From Macropodus opercularis (Eukaryota > Chordata > Actinopteri > Anabantiformes > Osphronemidae): a DNA stretch of 64,000 bases. The position numbers were made by a program, and so were the translations under genes. The notes under the pieces were generated by a model. That model was not told where the DNA came from. It ran no database searches and saw only the letters and a program-made list of their open reading frames with translations. Shown one piece after another: positions 14,601 through 28,813 of this stretch (position 1 is its first letter; every line of letters begins with the position of its first letter). The stretch is taken from assembly GCA_030770545.1 (NCBI GenBank), contig CM061098.1:3486501-3550500 (forward strand), in the 5' to 3' direction.

Positions 14601-17335
14601 AAGGGGGGGGGTCGTTCTCAGCCTGCCGCTGTGCACAAAATGGAATAAATGTGACATTAGGGACGCGGGTATCATTACCTTGATGAATTACGGAAGGTAT
14701 AACGATTATGGAAATTGTCATCGACTGATCATTCGTCTCAATTTATTGCAGCTCAGTGCCACTGTGGCCCAGCAGACTGAAATGTTATCATGTCGATAGT
14801 TCCACGCGCCGTCATCAATGCTTGCTTTGCTCTCACATTGGCCGAGCACCGTAGGTCTGTTGTAAGCCATCCATCCCACTCCCGAGTTCGGCGGAGGACC
14901 CCTTTGATAGGCGGCGAGGTGAAAGGGGAGGCTAATTGAAAAATTGAACGGTTTTAAATGTAGAGTGGTCATAGACTGGGATCAAGTCAGTAAAGAGGTC
15001 AGTGTTGATATAAGTCGGACTCCAGTCTTTCCTCTTCTCCCTGCCAGGTCTAATAACTGCACCTCTAATAACTTGCAAAAGTAATTATGTGTAGAAACGG
15101 TTTGTGAAGTTAGTTTTTTTCAGCTTCCTGTTTAGCAACTGCTGTAATGGCAGAGATGTCGATATCCAATCAACAAATCCAAAATCAATCACCAGGTGAC
15201 GGCGTCAATGCTGAACTACAAACGATGCTCTCATCATTAACTGTGGTGTTATGGCAATTACGCGTTTGGAGACAGAGCAATCATAATGTAGCTGAGAACC
15301 ACAGCATGCTCAAGCGAATCCCAAAGAGATTCCTTGAAAGATATTGCTCTGTGCTCCCCGTCAACAATATCAGGCCACCTCAGGGAGCTTGTTAGTGCTC
15401 TGCATGTTTGCAAGTATGATCATAACACACCTACAATAAAAAAGAGAGACAGTTAGACCCTTGTAACTCACGTGACACATCAAATTCCCCTTGTTGAGAA
15501 TATATATGAATATGATTAAACCCTTGACATTCATGATTTGCGGTGCAGTGGTGAAATTGGTAAGCCTCCGAGACAATAAATCATAGTTATGTCAACTGCG
15601 CTCATTAGACTTCAATTTATGAAAACTGTGCAGGATATGAAGATTTGCAAAGGTCCAGACTCAATGAAAGCCTGTGATGGAGCCCCTCTGGAGAGTTTTC
15701 TAATCGCTGCAGCAGGAATATGGCCCCGTAATGGAGGACATATCTCTTCATTAGCCCTGTGCTGGAGTACAGTAGCGTTCACTCAGCCTTTGATAAACAC
15801 GGTGCTGTTTTCTTACCCTGGCACTTTTAGCACAGAAAAGTTGCCTACGTTTAACCAAGTCCTCTCGGAGTGGATGTTATTGCTTATTGCTCTATGTGCA
15901 ATAACCTGCTAGGGGGAGCATAATGATGTACTTAGCCGACATTAGATCAGAATCACTTTTACTTGCACAGAGCACAGGATCTGCTTCTGCAGCTGCCGCC
16001 TAGATAAAGCAGGATTTTATTACAAGGTGTTGTTGCGTTAAATTCCATCTTTATCTACGCAATTCGCTGCAGTACGAACTACAGTACAGTGCATATCAGC
16101 CAGTTGTACTGTACGTCGTTGGACCTCTTGATTAGCTCACACTGGGACAACGGCGGGATTTGCTGGATGGTAAAAAACAAAGCACTGACATCCCAAATTC
16201 AAAGAGGCTCAGGATATTCCAGCACAAGCGCCGTGGTTTCATCATACTTCAAGCTCATTAAACCACACAAAGATGTAGCGTGTTGCTGTGCTCACCTGTG
16301 TGTTGTTTTGCTTGTAACGCATTTGTTCTACCGTCTAATAGTCGCCGGATAATCTCCCACAGGCCACTTTTGACTGTAAGCTCACTAAATGGCTGTGAAA
16401 CACGTTCAGCCCCTCTTCACAAACCAGTGTTTCTAACAAATGGATCAGCAGGTTAGAAAAAGCAGCCTCTGCTTCTACAAGGTTATTTTCAACATTTCCT
16501 GCAGACCACTAGAAGCAGGAGACAAGCGTGTGCATATGTGGAAGTGTTTTTGTTTCCTAAATGTGAGATATTTTTGGCTGAAGAGCGTATTTACGCCTCT
16601 CTTGACGCGCTGGTGAATGGTGGAATGCAGAAATCTCTAAATGTCTCTCTTTTGAGCTGACTTGGACTCACCACAGCCTCGTAGGATCCCACCTGCGGGT
16701 CAGGAATAGGTACCACACAGTGTCGACTAAGACCAGGCTTTTATTGAAGCTTTGAGAGTCCGTGTTGCTGCAGATGTGGCAGAAGCGAAGGAGTGCAGTG
16801 CATGCGGTGAAGTGAAGTTTGGCGACTGTTACAGCCTCGAGTGCTTACCCAGCATTCATCAGTGTTAACTTGGTACCGTGTGTGTGTTTATCCTTCAATG
16901 TCAGAGTAGTGGTCAGAGGATCAGGAATCACGAACAAGAAACACGGAAGCGCGAGTTGAACCCGAGACTGTGAGACTGAAACGCGTCAGTCTCTTCGAGG
17001 GAGACACTTAACATGAACATGACTGCGGCTAAAAACAACCTGGCTGAAACAGAAGGAGGCTATTTGTTTCCCAAAGTTCAACCTCATTACCGTCCTCAGA
17101 GCTGTGATGTCACAGTCACAGAAATACACTTGACAGGAGTGGAGAAGATGTGGATCAGCACAGAACCTTGATGCACTTTGCAGCTAAGCTTAAGACAAGG
17201 TGTTGACAAGTGTTTCATGATCCATATTAACTACACGGATACTATTAATATGCTTTTCTAGTACTGTTCTGTTGCCAGTTCAGCACAGCTTGCTCCACTA
17301 GGGATCTACATATTTTTCAGCCTCTTTGTGACAGA

Positions 17336-17560
17336 ACGGGCAGCGGTGTGGGGCGGTGGTTCGCCCTCACAGCCTCGTCGCCTTCCTGTGTGGACGTGTT
17401 CTCTTCATGCTTCTCTGGCGTCCTCCCACAGTGGAGCAGGTTAGTTAGCGACTCTGAATTGCTGTGACTGTGACTGTCTCAACTTTGTGATTTGCCTGCA
17501 TCTGGTTCCATCACCTCCATGACCCTTAGGAGGAGAATCGGTTGAGATAACACAGTGAAT
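17336..17560 (+). mobile_element. Degenerate SINE-like dispersed repeat
   Basis: The order of fragments (GGGCGGTGGTTCGCCCTCAC, then CTTCCTGTGTGGA, then GTCCTCCCACAGT, then GGTTAGTTAGCGACTCTGAA, then a GACTGTGACTGTCTC stretch and CATGACCCTTAGGAGGAG) follows a high-copy repeat widespread in fish genomes that begins with a GGTGGCGCAGTGG-type head. It is heavily mutated. I recognise the pattern from memory and cannot name the family with certainty. Confidence 0.5.
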
Positions 17561-20500
17561 CTACTCGCTGAAACCTTTAGGGAAATATACTGTCGATAAA
17601 AAAAGAGTTTGGATACCTCCGAGACCGTTTGCACACATCTTCTTAGCTACAACGTGGAACTGTCAACATCGGATTAAATAAGCGTCTTTGTGAGGTGGGG
17701 TCAGCCTGGGGCGGCCCCTGAAACGGACTGCGTGCTGGCTGAAAGGGGACGAGCGCGGCCCCTTGTCCTCCTCGCGTTCACACGAAAGCCTGCTTTATCT
17801 CCGGACGCTGCCATCTTTGCTTACCGATTAAACTTTTCGAATTACCTGAATGTGGTTCGTGAGCTCCCTCGTCACCTGCTTTACGGTGACATTGAGCCGG
17901 CCTGATATTTCAAAACATACTTCATTTTTCTGAAGTCCCCTTTTAGCCACATATTGAAAAACCTAAGCTCCATTTCTGCCAGCCTGAACTTTAAAGGCGT
18001 GCGGGTTTTCTTACAACACCAAATTCAAAGTAAATTGCAAGCAGTTTTTTTTTTCCAGGAAAGCAGAAATATATTTTTTCACCTCATAGTCCAGGGTTGT
18101 GGTCAAGCATGAAACAGGTTTGTTATTGACAACAGGACATACATTTCAGGTTAATCTGGGAGCACTTTAATTACCTTTCATTCACCTGACGCTGTTCTCT
18201 AGCTGCTGGGCTTCTACTCGGTGGCTACAGCGACCCACTAAAATCAATAGAAATGTTGAGCGAATGGCCTCAGTTGGAAAGATCCTCCCTCCCCACTTCA
18301 AAGTGTCCTCTGAGATTTTAAAGCCTGGCAGAGAGGCATCAATCTCTGTCCTCCTTTACTGTAGGCAAGTGTGAAAGTCCCTGGTCCTGCTAGTAACGCA
18401 GAGACGCTGGCGCTTCCCTTTTCACCGAAGCATAATCAGTTTGTAAATTCTTGACGTTGCCTGACATTAACTTGCATTCGTGCATTATAAATGTTTGCTT
18501 TCTTCCCCGTTTCTTTCCTATTTTCCCTCCGATGAGAATGAAAAAGGTGCTTGCCTAAAATCCTCACTGTATAACCGAGGGTGAAAGCTGTTTTGTCCCT
18601 TGGAAGGGATTCATTTCCACATGAAAGGAGAAGTTCTGTCCAATCCTTTTATACATGTCCGTTGAGTTTGTCGAACACAATACTGGACCAACAAAAGGCA
18701 ATAGCCATTATAGTGTGAAAATAATGCCCTGCACATATAGAGATTACACATCTATTGTTATTCTTGCCTTTTAACAGACATTGGACAAGACAAGACACAG
18801 TTTTGAACACATCACACTGTCTGTCCGAGCCTCTGGGGACAAATTCCTGCATACATAGGTAGAGCCGGCGTATGTATGCATAATTTGTCAACGTTGCCTT
18901 TTTATAATGTCCACAGGTCTCTCTGTCCCCACGGTGTGGCCCATCTGTTTTCTTTGCTGATACTATACACGTGTAAAACACACACAGCCGAGGAGAGGTA
19001 TCTTTTATTCTTTAATGTATGCTATGCTCTTGGGCTTCAATGCTGAAGTTTCTGGTTCATGTTTTGTGTATTCAGGAACGCTCCCCACAAGCTGGAGGTA
19101 CCCCGGGAAGCAAACACAGCAAATAACAGGGTTGTATGTGGCTGCGTTTAATTTTAGTGGCTATTCCTGAGTCCCAGCTACGAATCTAATGCTACAGGAC
19201 GCACGAATCAAGCGCTGCGTGTTTAACTCTGATAAAAGTGCATCCTGCGAAACCCTGTCATCAATCTTAAACGTACATTCAGGCGATTTCCACCGAGTTA
19301 CGGCTTCTTCCAATGCTCTCTCTTTTATTTGCTGCCCACCGTAGCCTGCACACTGTGCTTCACTCTGAATGTGGATGTTAAAAGTGACTGGCCTCCAATA
19401 GAGGGCACAGTTGGCTGCACGGACATGCACCGTGTGCAGCGTGGCTGAGGGAAACTAAAGCCTCGCCACGGGTCTCGCAAAAAAAAAAATGCGGATCTGC
19501 ATCTAGATAACATTTTTGTGAGACAGAATGAGCTATTTTCTTTGGTTCTGGAAAGTGAAAGACTGTTAATATATCATTAACCCTCTGGTGTACCAAACCT
19601 GAAAGAACCTTCATGTGGATGAAATGTGTGAATTTGTTGCTTAGTAACCAACTTCCACATACAGTTTCTCTGAAAAGCCCCCAAGAATATAACCAAAGAG
19701 GGTAAAAGTAGTTTGTCTTAAAGCAGACGGGAGGGTGGAGGCAGGAGCCACACTGGCTTCAGCAGCCCTTACAAGAATTCCTCTCCATTTTCATGTCCTT
19801 TCTTTCTTTACTTTCTTTTCCACATGCCCTTGACTGAAGATTGAATGGCAGAGTTTGAGATAGATTGTTGAGCAGTTGCCTTTCATGCAGATAATGCCAT
19901 TTGATGGAGGCATGTTTTTGATGTGCTCCGGGTATAATAGAAGAATCAAGCGTCGAAGGCCAGGGCTGATTTTGCTTGGAGAAAAGCTGTCCTCAGTGAT
20001 AACTTCATCACGGCATGTGGTCGGACGTGGAGTAAATTCGGGAAGGGGATTAAAAAAAAGTGCCCAGTCAGAGCTGCAGCGGTTGGCCCCCTATTGTGCC
20101 AAGGGGCCTGCAGACCATAGCTTGAAGGTCTGTGATCTAGCATTGGTATTGTTAGTCTTTCTCTCTTCTCTCTCCCTCAGAACCCAAAATGACTCGGCCT
20201 TAAAACGCCTTTCTAGTGGGATTAGCGAGCTGTTGCTTTTGTAATTAATGAAACTCTGCTTTCCACTGTCTATCCTCTAAATGCTATCATTTGAAGCCTA
20301 TCAGATAGCGCCCCGTATGTTTTTCTTCAATCACAAAGCTAATTCAAAGCAAATGTGGGTTCGGGTTTTTAAGACCGAGATGGAAAATGGCCAGGAGGCA
20401 AGTGTATTTATCTCTGTAGCTGGAGCTCATCAAGATGGAGTTTTCACACTCCGAAATCCTGAAGAACTGAAGTCTGTCTATGAAATCAGCAGCTAAAGGC

Positions 20501-20934
20501 CCATCAGCCGACCTCAAAGCGGTCGGGGGACGTGACAGACACGCGTTACAGTATCATTGTTTAAAGCTTTAGTTTGATATAACTGCATATATTTACCGCA
20601 CTGTTCACTTATGGGTGTAAACAGTGAGAAAGAAGCTGCCTTTGACTGCCAGTCAAGCAAGGTTTTAATTTGAACACCGAGTCGTTTAGGCATTTCCTGT
20701 TTATCTAACAGTTTAATTAACAGCTCAAATAACCCTTAGCCACCGGTGCTCGGTGAGAAATGACACGTTTATTTACATCAGGCTGCCTTTCTTCCTCTTT
20801 TCCTTCCTTTTGTCAGACTCCAAGGTGAGAAATTGGAGATTTGAGCGCGAGCCAATTATATGGCAGCAGCGTGCGACCATAGGTAGCTTTAATGAGCTGC
20901 TTCTCAATGGGCTACAAAAGAGACGCGGGGCGAG

Positions 20935-21790
20935 CAGCTGAGCAGGCAGGTAGGCAGAGGACGCCGCGCCTCACTTCTGCTCCACAGATTTATGGAGATT
21001 AATTTCTAGTCTGTAATAGACTCGTGTCCAGCGCGCGCAGCCCAACTTCGACAGCGTCCTGCGGAGTGAGTCGAACACTCCATCCCAACGATGGCGCCCA
21101 TTCTGTGCACGCGCGCCGCCGCTCGCGCGTTGTCGCCAGGTGGAGGTCGCGGTTGACCCAGCTTGTTGTTTACGGCCTCACACCGTCAGCCGGCGCTGAT
21201 AGGCAGAGCGGGCGACGAGGCGAGCGACGGGATGCGCAGTTCATCAGCTGACGAGTGCGTGTCGGACAAAAGAGCAGCTGAGCGGCTGCTGCGGCTCCGC
21301 ATCCGAGTTTCTTTTCCTGTTTTTTGCTTTCTCCACAACGTCCTGCTCTGCTGCTGGGCGACAGGAAACGTATAACTGTGTTACGTCCTGTACGGGGACA
21401 GCTGCATTGTTGGAAGTACTGGCCGAGCCGAGCCGAGCCGAGGGGGAGGACTGGGAAGCTTTCTGAGCAGAGACGCGTTTCACACGGACCTGGCAGCTGA
21501 ACGCTCCCCGCTCCCCGCACCACTACGCGGCACACACCGTCCTGAGAGAGGCTGCGACGCGGAGAGGCGCCTGTGGAGAATTTGAAACCCTAAAAGCTTT
21601 CTGTGAACGACTGCATCCGTGCCAAATTGCACACGAAGCGGCACCGCGACGCGCTCTGCCCACTGCTGCCTGCAAGTTTGGACTAAAGCGCACCGCTGGA
21701 AGTTTCCGTGCCGCTGCCTCGGGCTCGCTGAAGCGTCGTGCAGGTCGGTGTGCTCTCGGCGTTTTATTCTTCCCATTGACTTTAATCCGC
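20935..21790 (+). promoter_or_regulatory. CpG island, candidate tenm3 promoter and first non-coding exon
   Basis: CpG density rises sharply here against a CpG-poor, AT-leaning background. By eye I count roughly 38 CpG pairs between about 21,019 and 21,305, and the island stays CpG-rich to about 21,760. No TATA box is evident, as is usual for CpG-island promoters. A possible splice donor CAG then GTCGGTG sits at 21,741-21,750, which would end a 5'UTR exon and splice about 11 kb to the acceptor at 32,788. Open frames run through the island on both strands, but they look like composition effects and I recognise none. Assignment to tenm3 is inferred from position and orientation; a divergent or separate non-coding transcript is possible. 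Confidence 0.6.
21422..21442. repeat. Pentanucleotide tandem repeat (GCCGA, four copies plus one base)
   Basis: Four perfect copies of GCCGA lie inside the CpG island. They are likely within or next to the putative first exon, so length changes could affect 5'UTR or promoter structure. Confidence 0.9.
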
Positions 21791-24700
21791 TGTCACCCGT
21801 GCAATTTAAATAACTGGCAGAGTCGGTGGCTCCTGTTCAATGGTGGTGTCTAATTTGGTCCGCACGCTCTGTTGCAACATCCCAAGTCCCCGAACAATAT
21901 GTTGGAACCGAAATCCAGCCAGGATTTCAAACCCGTAAATCCCATCAGCATCTTGATAAAATGAATTCGATCATACTTTGATTTACGACCTGGGAATATG
22001 CGGCTGAATTATTGCTTTAATGAGTGAGACGTGTGCATCTGTGCTGCAGCCACAGTTCACATTTCGGGAACATTTCTCGCAGTCGTAAGTTTAACATCCG
22101 GAAGATAAAAGTCACGTAATGTGCTTTTAAAAGTGGGCTTTCAAAGATTTCACAGCTCCTGAATCTTTTTAAATGTCAAATTAGAAAATGGCACAGGAAA
22201 GGAAATTAAACTGCATGATTTAATTGCTGGTTTTTGCAGGTTATTAAACTAATTTTTCCATCAGCGATGACAATAAGAATGTAATCATCCTCTCAGTCTC
22301 CATCACTTCTCTCCTCAGTCTCTGTCCTCCTTGAGACCTCTGACCACGAGCTGACACTGTGGGGGTGGCTTTGCTCCAATAAGTGAATTTATCTGCAGAT
22401 AAAATGCCATATAAAAGCCCGAGAACCTCGCTGGTGCTGTAAATCACCTACAGCTACAGCTCACCTAATCCACTAATAATTCAAGTCTCAATCAGCTTAC
22501 ATTCACTTGCTAAACTGTGGCAAATCTGTGGTTTCAGCCTGGGGTGAGGGAGGTGGAGAAACTTCATCAAAGCCTCTAAATTTGACAGAGGCCTCTAGGA
22601 AGTTTGCGTTTGGATTCGGAGCCTCTTGGCAGGCTCCCGCAGAGGCATCAAATGTTCGGCCTGTGTTTATAGCTTTAGGAGAGAGACACACGATCGCGTG
22701 AAAACCAGTAGATGTGTGGTGTTTTTGATTAGGGCTATTTTTTTTAGTAGTGTCTAATTGGAAGGGCTGAAAAGGAAAGACACAGTTTAGACAGCGGCAG
22801 GATTAATTTGCACCCGTCACTGTCTCTGCTGCACAACACGGCCACTTGTCTCGTTGCTTGGCATGAAAGAGAAATGTACATCTGATTTCGGCGTGGCATG
22901 GATCAGGCTAAGCGCGGTCTGCGAGCGCGTGCGTCCAAGTCCACACGATAGCCCAGAAGGACAAGTATATCTGTCCGGCTGAATTGATTTATGGCTGTTG
23001 TCCTGAGTGCTGTTGAGGAACTGCAGCAGTCGAGGCTATTTTCCGTTTCATGTTCTTCCTCAAACGAGGACTGGAATAGTTAAGTAATACAACACTTCAG
23101 GCCTTGGTGTTGCGTAAAGCCGGCTGAAGGGCTCGTCGCCCTGCCTGCAAATCGTAACGCACACCTCTGTGATTGTAGCGTTTTGGGTTTTGCTGGGTTT
23201 AAAGTGGCAGATGCATTGTGAGAAATTTGTTTTCAAGTGATCGATATTCTCATCTCGCTCCTTAGCCCGTGGCTGCGTCGAGGGGCCACGTGAGGACGGG
23301 AAACGGCTCCAAACTGCCACAGAAATGGTTTGTCTTCCTTCTGTCTGACCGTGGAAGCATTTCAATGACTGGAGCTGGTGATTTCTGAGCATGTGGTCGT
23401 GCACCAGCCGCTAGATCATGGCTACAGCACGAATCTTCTTTTTTTTTGTTCGCGTCACTGTTAATAATTGCATTTGAATTCTCATTTTTGAGTTCTCACA
23501 ATATCATACTTGCAGTGTGTTGCAGTGAGTCCTGACCAATGACTTTTTGCATTTACACTCTCTCAAACACACCTGGAGAGAGACTGGGCTCTGGTGAATA
23601 TGAGGCTGTCGACACATTTTTGCTCAGCCCCACGGGAAAAACTAATATCTCCACCGTAGTTGTCTGGTACAGACTGTGCAATAATGAAACACTTAGACAT
23701 TTAGGCTTTCTGCTGTGACCCCTTATTGAGGCTTTAGCCTAATGCCTTGGCTCCAAACTTCATTGCCCTTTAATCCCATTAATCAAAGGAGGTGACTACA
23801 ATTTCTGATGAAGCCGCAAGCATGAAATTCTCGAGGCGATTTTTGACTGTGCTTGCAGCTCAAAATCATCAAATTAATTCAGAATTATTAGAAGAACTGT
23901 GTACACAACGCTGTCACACCACGTTCGTATCCTTAAGTAATTTCCCCTTTCATTATTCCTGTGGAGAATTTAATATTCTGTGTGATGAGAACTGCCTCCT
24001 TAAGGGATAATGCCTGCTTGAATACTGGCCCTAAACAGTTTTATAGATTGTTAAGGGGCAATCAAGACGACTCCTCTCCATCAGTAAAAATGGATAAAAA
24101 AAAAGATCTGAGGGATGTAGAGGGAGAGTCAATGCGCGGACCTGTGCCTGTAATATCTCACCTTATTACTTGTGGATGCCGACAGTGGCTCAGAGGCTGA
24201 CCTTATGAATTATAGCATTTGATATGGCAAACAGAATGGCCGAGTTGCCTGTTTCAACACGTCAGAACAAACACGTGAAGGTTAATGCAGCCTGACAAAC
24301 TACCCACAGTTCCCCTGGCTCGACGGATCTGTTCCATGTCATATTTACTTTCTATAATTGCTGCCCCCTAATCTGTTACTATTAACACGCGGCCTTACTG
24401 GGTGTTGTCTGCTGCACTCTCTCTGCCCGTTTCCTCTCTGGCTGCTTTTTCACGTCCCTCCCTGGAGAGTAGCCGACATCATGATGAATAGTTTGCGGGA
24501 AAGTAAAGCATGCCACGATGCGTTTAGGGTCTTTAGAAACGTAAAGAATCTAGGCTCGGGGTTGGTGAAGCCTCCATTAGCAGACGCGCGCGGCTATGTG
24601 CTGCTAACGACTTCAGGTCAGGGGATTAGCTGGGTTTTGCACAGCGATGTGACTTGACAAAGTTTACCCCCGGGGGAAAAAGGGAAATGAAAAAAAATTA

Positions 24701-27700
24701 TTTTTTCCTGCAAGTTGCCAAATTATTTCCAAAAGTCACCCAGGATGCTCTTGAAATGTGCTTAGTGTGGGGATATTTAGTGACAGCACTTGATGCATTA
24801 CCAACATGGTCCTTAACTACATTTCGTGCTGCACAAGAGGGGAGAAAAGCACCGTATGCACGTGGTCACATATTGAATATTAGAGATTGCACATTTCTTA
24901 CCATCCTTATTTTAATTAAATGTGATGCCTTTTGAGAGCTTTAACAACGTAACGCGGTTCATATTCACTTAAAGACGTGTATAAGGGGAGCTACTGTTGG
25001 CCGCTCCAGGGAACAGGTTCTGTACCCGCCTCGCAGCTATTCCAGACTCACTTCGTGATCTAATGTGTTTTGCATAACATAAATTGATTCCTGCATCTTA
25101 CACCATGAAACATTGCAAATGTGTTGATGCTAATTTATGTGTGTAGGTGTTCTCGGACTAAACGGCTGAGGCGGTAATTGTTTATGATGAAGTGGAAGCC
25201 GTTCTTTAGCTGTGCGTGGCTTACTTACAGCGAAATCAACAAAAGCAAATACTCAGGCATGACATGACAGCTCTTGGTTTTGTTTCAGACATTTGCTGCT
25301 GCTCTCTGGCCAGAGCAGGCTGAGATGAAAGCCACCTGTGATTAGCCACAGGATGCTGTCCTGCTGCTCCAGCTCTGAGAGCTGCTCTGCTTCACACTGT
25401 TGTAACCTACAGATTAACATTTATGGCTCAGCGTGCTCTGGTGGACTTTCTGGGTCAAGACCAAGTGGCACGATTGAGGAGTGGGCCTGACTTTGTAACA
25501 GTACAACTCTCCCCGTGTGCCCCGGGCTGGGCCTGGCGGGGAGAGCCAAACAGAAATGTGCTTGGTTCTGTCATACGGAGAACAAAATAGAAATGCATTG
25601 TGCTCCCTGCTTGTGAAAATTGCCTGCACAGTGTCTAGATTTCAGCCTTGGTGAAGTCCAGACTTTATATTCCAACTTGGGAAACATTACATATTTAAAG
25701 GGCATTACATGACAAAGCCTTTCTGCCGTTGCTGCAGCTGCCACATATGAATAGATTTGCTATATAATTCACTGCTGAATATCACCCAGCTCAAGTTAAC
25801 AACTTATATTTTAAGCGAGTAACCCCTTAAACTTGACAAATTTACAAAGACAGCTTTTGCTGTTTTGCTATCATTGTACAAAGAAATCTTGGCGCCATAG
25901 GAGGTGTCCCAGAATAGCATCAAACTGCCAAGGGCCTCAGTTTCTGGTCTTTTGTGGCTCCTGGACAGCCCAGTGGGAAGTTGGGCGTCAGCTATGCTTG
26001 TTGATGGAGCTGCTTGACGGCCTCAATAATTCAGTTGACGCGAACTCTGTGATGCTGAAAGCTGCAGGTCTAGTGGGTGACGAGGAGCGATGATGGGGAC
26101 AAGGCGGAGGCGTCGGTTCATGTGGGAAGGCAGCAGCAACGCTTCCTCTGTCTTTTCTTTGTCAGCAGGAAGGAAAAAAGGGGGAAAATTGAATGCCAGA
26201 CTGCAGAGGAGAGTAAAAAGCGGAGCCTCCGACTCGCTGTAACGTATACAGGTCAGCAGTCTTTGACTTCCAGTGGAGCCGTGTGCATTCAGAAGTTGGT
26301 CACCACAGAGCAGGCTCTCGAAGTTTCACGTTGCTGTATTTTCAGATTGATGTTTCTTTAATAAAGCCTGCAGTCTCTCAGTATTCTGATAGTGTGCCGT
26401 CATGACCTACATACTCCTTAAAACGCTGACAACTGGAGAATAAAACCCTCCGATTTCTTTATGTATTGTGCAGCTTATGTGGCACCGCGCCTAAAGAGAA
26501 AAACACACCCAATATATTATTCCCTGTAAAGTGCAGAAGTTTGATCAGTGTCGTGAATATAATGTGTTATAATTTTCGAATGTCACCTTATTAAAGTTAG
26601 TGCTGCGACTCGCTTTGGGAGAGCTCTCACGTGGCGACCTACAGCGCAGGGTGAGCGTGCGTTCGGTCAGGCTTCATATTTTCCAGCCGTTGCAGCAGCG
26701 GTGGAGTATTGCATTCCCATTGCAGTATTGACCCTTCTACTCGGGCTCTTCGCTTGTCTGCCACTTTTATGTGATTGCTGTGTAAATTCCATCTTCTCCT
26801 GCAAATGCAAGAAGAAAAATAGGTAGGGTTAGTTTGTTGTACGCTCATGTGAGATGCATTTAAATGATACCCAATGTCAGCACTTTATACATCTCTCCGC
26901 GTTTATCTGGTAGCCAGGTTTGCATGCTCCCAGCATTTCAAATGCAGTTTGAGTAATGATTTTTCCTCTCCGAGTGCTTTATTGACAGGCTACAGAAGTG
27001 CTACAATAACGTCTCCAGATGTCTAGATTAGACCGTCAGGCAAGGCTGATGTTTGATTGAGGATTTATAATTACAAATGCACCTCTGTTGATCTAAATAA
27101 ATAAGATACCTGCAATAATTGCTTTTTTTTTTTTTTGCTCTGGATCACTCGAGGTCTCCAGCCCATTTGCTTTTGTTTACCTGATGCGTTGTGGACAGAT
27201 ATGATGCGGAATTCATTTTTCCGATCACTCTCCGTGGCGTTGTGATTGCTCCGTGGCTTCATTACAATGCAGCTGCGGAATCACTGCAATTTAATTTATT
27301 TCCGTAACAATGGGTCGATCATGGATTTGTCTGTAAATTGCCACAGGTCTGTGGAGGTGATTTTATTTTTGCACACCATGGAGTCAATTCATTATGAGTA
27401 AGCATTAAAAGACAGTTGTTGACACCATGCAGCGAGATTCTCAATTAAGTGAATGTACATGAACATCATTACTTCCTTAGATCCCCTGTGTGAAATAGCA
27501 CTGCACTGATAGCAATTTGAATGCCTAGCAAAGTGTGGCCCATTGAATTAAGCCCGTCTAGTGTAATTGGGTGCGATATTGGGGGAAACCCTGATTCTTA
27601 TAAGAGCTGGGTTCAACGCTCGTAGCCTTGGATGCAGCTAAACGCTGGAGTGTGTATGAATGCACTCAATAACCTGCTATGACATGTAAGAAACGGGAAG

Positions 27701-28382
27701 CTATTGTAAAAGAAACATTGTAAAATCCAGCTTTTTTTTTTTTTTAAATATTCCAGTTGTCCACAGCTAGCAATTACATTAAAAAACACATTTTAGCTGT
27801 GCTTGTGGTTTTCTCAATAAAGATTCAATGAATACATAACTCACACTGTCACTGGTGAAGGGTTATTTGGAGGATTTGTAAACATCCCCGCTCATCTTAT
27901 TATGTTGTTTCCTGGCATTGGCAGATGTCTTCTTTTATTATTTGATTCCCACAGACAAAAGAGTGAACGATAAAATGGTGAGGATTAGATGTTGACCGCT
28001 ATGATTTACCAGTGACAGACGAGAAGAGTGAAAACACAACAAAATACAGAGTGCTCAGCTCAGCGCTGATGGGGTGATGATGTTCTTCGTAGTCACTGTA
28101 GCTCAGTTTGTCTTTGAAATGAGCGGAAACTACGATGGCTGATGCTTCAAGCCCAGTGTGTGGAATAATCTGCAGCGTCTGTATCAGACATTTGCATCAT
28201 TTTGGTCTACTTGTGAATATTCAGCATCATATAGCGAGACAAGAGACTTAGCAAAGAGCGGGATTTCATCATCTTTCCTGGGAGTCTCGTTGAATGTGGT
28301 AAGCTCATCCGTCACCAAGGATTCCAAGGATATAGCCGCCGCAGGAATTTAATTGCTGGTAAATGCTGCCGTGATTTTGGTT

Positions 28383-28399
28383 TGTGTGTGTGTGTGTGT
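28383..28399. repeat. TG microsatellite (about eight units)
   Basis: A short uninterrupted TG run in otherwise non-coding sequence. Confidence 0.9.
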
Positions 28400-28758
28400 C
28401 CTGCACCTTCCCTTGCTCTCGTGAACTGGCAGAAATCACTCCTTAAGACCAAACAAGTCAACTGGGCTTCAAGGGAACTTAGCAGATTTTGGTCCGATTC
28501 ACATGCAGAACGATCAACTGATGGGAAATTTGATCGTCTTCAATCTGATTGTGGAGTATTTTTAGGTAGTAGTTCCACAATTCATGTTGCAGCAGGGGAT
28601 TTAGGCACTGAGCCTCAATAAAGAACGAACACAATCTGGTTCAGATGGCATCCAGAATTCAGAGTCTGGGCAACGTGCTGCAGACAAACACTTCTGTGTC
28701 TCCAAAATCACTGGTGTCAGGGGGAAACAGGCAGCATCTGATGGAACACTGCCCTGGT

Positions 28759-28813
28759 TCTCCCTCTCCTCCTCTCCAAGTGCCGTGAGGCACGAGAGGG
28801 AGAGGAGGGAGGA
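28759..28813. repeat. Imperfect inverted repeat with GTGCC/GGCAC core
   Basis: A pyrimidine-rich left arm (28,759-28,784) and purine-rich right arm (28,789-28,813) flank a four-base GTGA loop. The inner five base pairs, GTGCC with GGCAC, are perfect. The outer arms pair with bulges. It could form a hairpin of about 25 bp in DNA or RNA. Confidence 0.6.

Larger units (their letters stand above)
1..20934. other. Non-coding upstream or intronic region
   Basis: No protein that I recognise is encoded on either strand. Open frames are short and typical of chance. The region holds the CT and ATC repeats near 5.1 and 5.7 kb, a locally GC-richer stretch at 8.65-9.17 kb with unrecognised frames on both strands, a diverged local duplication near 13.15-13.46 kb and a SINE-like fossil at 17.3 kb. 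Four short segments with paired splice-like signals at 1.8-6.4 kb are discussed as a finding. Whether this DNA is intergenic or belongs to a still more distant 5'UTR intron of tenm3 cannot be decided here. Confidence 0.7.

Noticed and set aside
21170..21776. Open frames of 121 and 98 codons on the minus strand through the CpG island
   Set aside because: Arg/Ala/Pro-rich frames are expected where stop codons are rare because of high GC; no family resemblance.
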